This document shows positions 5,449-5,957 of a stretch of DNA of 5,957 nt, piece after piece. The stretch comes from Syntrophomonadaceae bacterium. GTDB taxonomy: Bacteria > Bacillota > Dethiobacteria > DTU022. Location: assembly GCA_003566935.1 (NCBI GenBank), contig PXBM01000245.1, positions 1 to 5,957 of the forward strand, written 5' to 3'. The translations under genes and the position numbers were made by a program. Within the stretch, counting starts at the first letter, position 1. Every line of letters starts with the position of its first letter. The notes beneath the pieces are model-generated. The model did not search any database, had not been told where the DNA came from, and saw nothing but the letters and a program-made list of their open reading frames with translations.

Positions 5449-5957
5449 TATTCATCCCCCCCAACACTGGCTTTTTTCAGTAAACCTTCGCCCTGCAGTT
5501 CTTTCAACTCATCAAGCGGAATGTGGCAGCAGATTCTATGTCCATCTGGCAAATCCTGCCAGGGCGGCTCTTCGGTTTCACATATATCCCCGATTTTCCG
5601 CGGGCAGCGGGTATGGAACCGGCAGCCCGGGGGAATATTCAGGGCACTGGGCACAGACCCTTTTAAACGAATCCGGTCCTGCTTGATCTCCGGATCGGGA
5701 ATCGGAATCGCCGATAAAAGCGCTTCTGTGTAGGGGTGGTAAGGCGGAATAAAAACATCCTCTGCCGGCCCAATTTCCCAGAGCCTGCCTAAGTAAACCA
5801 CGGCAATCCAATCCGAAATATGGCGAACGGCTGACAGGTCGTGAGAAATAAAAAGATAGGAAGTGCCTTTTGAATCCTGCAGTTCGGACAGCAGATTCAT
5901 CAGCGAAGCCTGTACCGAAACGTCGAGGGAGGAAATCGGTTCATCACAGATCATCAG
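5448..5957 (-). CDS. OppF/DppF-type peptide ABC transporter ATPase, C-terminal part
   Basis: Only the last 169 codons and the stop lie in the window; the start, Walker A and the LSGGQ signature lie beyond the right edge. The visible part opens with the Walker B LMICDEP, the D-loop SSLDVS and the switch histidine in LFISHDL. Then come AVRHISDWIAVVYLGRLWEI and the oligopeptide-type C-terminal domain (HPYTEALLSAIP). The wording CDEPISSLDVSVQA and HDLSAVRHISD is closer to the OppF/DppF branch than to OppD/DppD. The tail holds cysteines in the order C-x5-C-x6-C-x16-CC, from CRFHTRC to HRICCH. In a mycobacterial OppD the equivalent region binds a [4Fe-4S] cluster, and the same could apply here. The protein is cytoplasmic and would energise transport with the permease encoded next. 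Confidence 0.93.
   Translation of the reverse strand: MMICDEPISSLDVSVQASLMNLLSELQDSKGTSYLFISHDLSAVRHISDWIAVVYLGRLWEIGPAEDVFIPPYHPYTEALLSAIPIPDPEIKQDRIRLKGSVPSALNIPPGCRFHTRCPRKIGDICETEEPPWQDLPDGHRICCHIPLDELKELQGEGLLKKASVGGDE

Noticed and set aside
5456..5462. Run of seven G (minus strand) at the end of the ATPase gene as a slippage site fusing it to the permease
   Set aside because: A -1 shift there meets TGA at 5455-5453 before reaching the permease start, and a +1 shift enters a frame other than the permease frame. The run is better explained as the permease's G-rich ribosome binding site.

Overview
The window is a one-directional stretch, with every supportable gene on the minus strand, so transcription runs from base 5957 towards base 1. 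Base composition is roughly balanced, Shine-Dalgarno sites are clear, and GTG and TTG starts are frequent. Molybdenum hydroxylase genes lie beside an apparent MttB-type methyltransferase gene. Together these suggest an anaerobic bacterium, most likely of the Clostridia/Firmicutes type. This placement is an inference from gene content and style; no phylogenetic marker is present.

Right-hand part (about 4498-5957): the C-terminal half of an OppF/DppF-type peptide-transporter ATPase, whose stop overlaps the start of a complete DppB/OppB-type permease (TAATG). No partner permease of the DppC type follows dppB.

Middle (3861-4485): a wrecked MmgE/PrpD-family gene directly behind the permease. Its ribosome binding site, TTG start and first 25 or so residues survive. 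They join, in a different frame, to the C-terminal third of the protein, with most of the centre missing and two in-frame TAA codons in what remains. Only the last 122 codons are still open. A 113-base gap follows (3748-3860). It holds a plausible extended -10 promoter, a 14-bp inverted repeat and two 11-base direct repeats 22 bp apart.

Left-hand part (133-3747): a tightly coupled operon for a three-subunit molybdenum hydroxylase of the xanthine dehydrogenase/CO dehydrogenase-like family. Its order is molybdopterin subunit, FAD subunit, [2Fe-2S] subunit. The coding regions overlap by 4 and 8 bases. Electrons would flow from the Mo site through two [2Fe-2S] clusters to FAD. After 46 bases, with a strong ribosome binding site, a further gene begins (86 to 1). 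Its 28 visible residues look like the N-terminus of the trimethylamine/glycine-betaine methyltransferase (MttB) superfamily.

Taken together this looks like a catabolic island: uptake of a small organic substrate or peptide, a now-broken MmgE/PrpD enzyme, a hydroxylase and a probable corrinoid-dependent demethylase. The substrate cannot be read from the sequence. A methylated nitrogen heterocycle is one speculative possibility.
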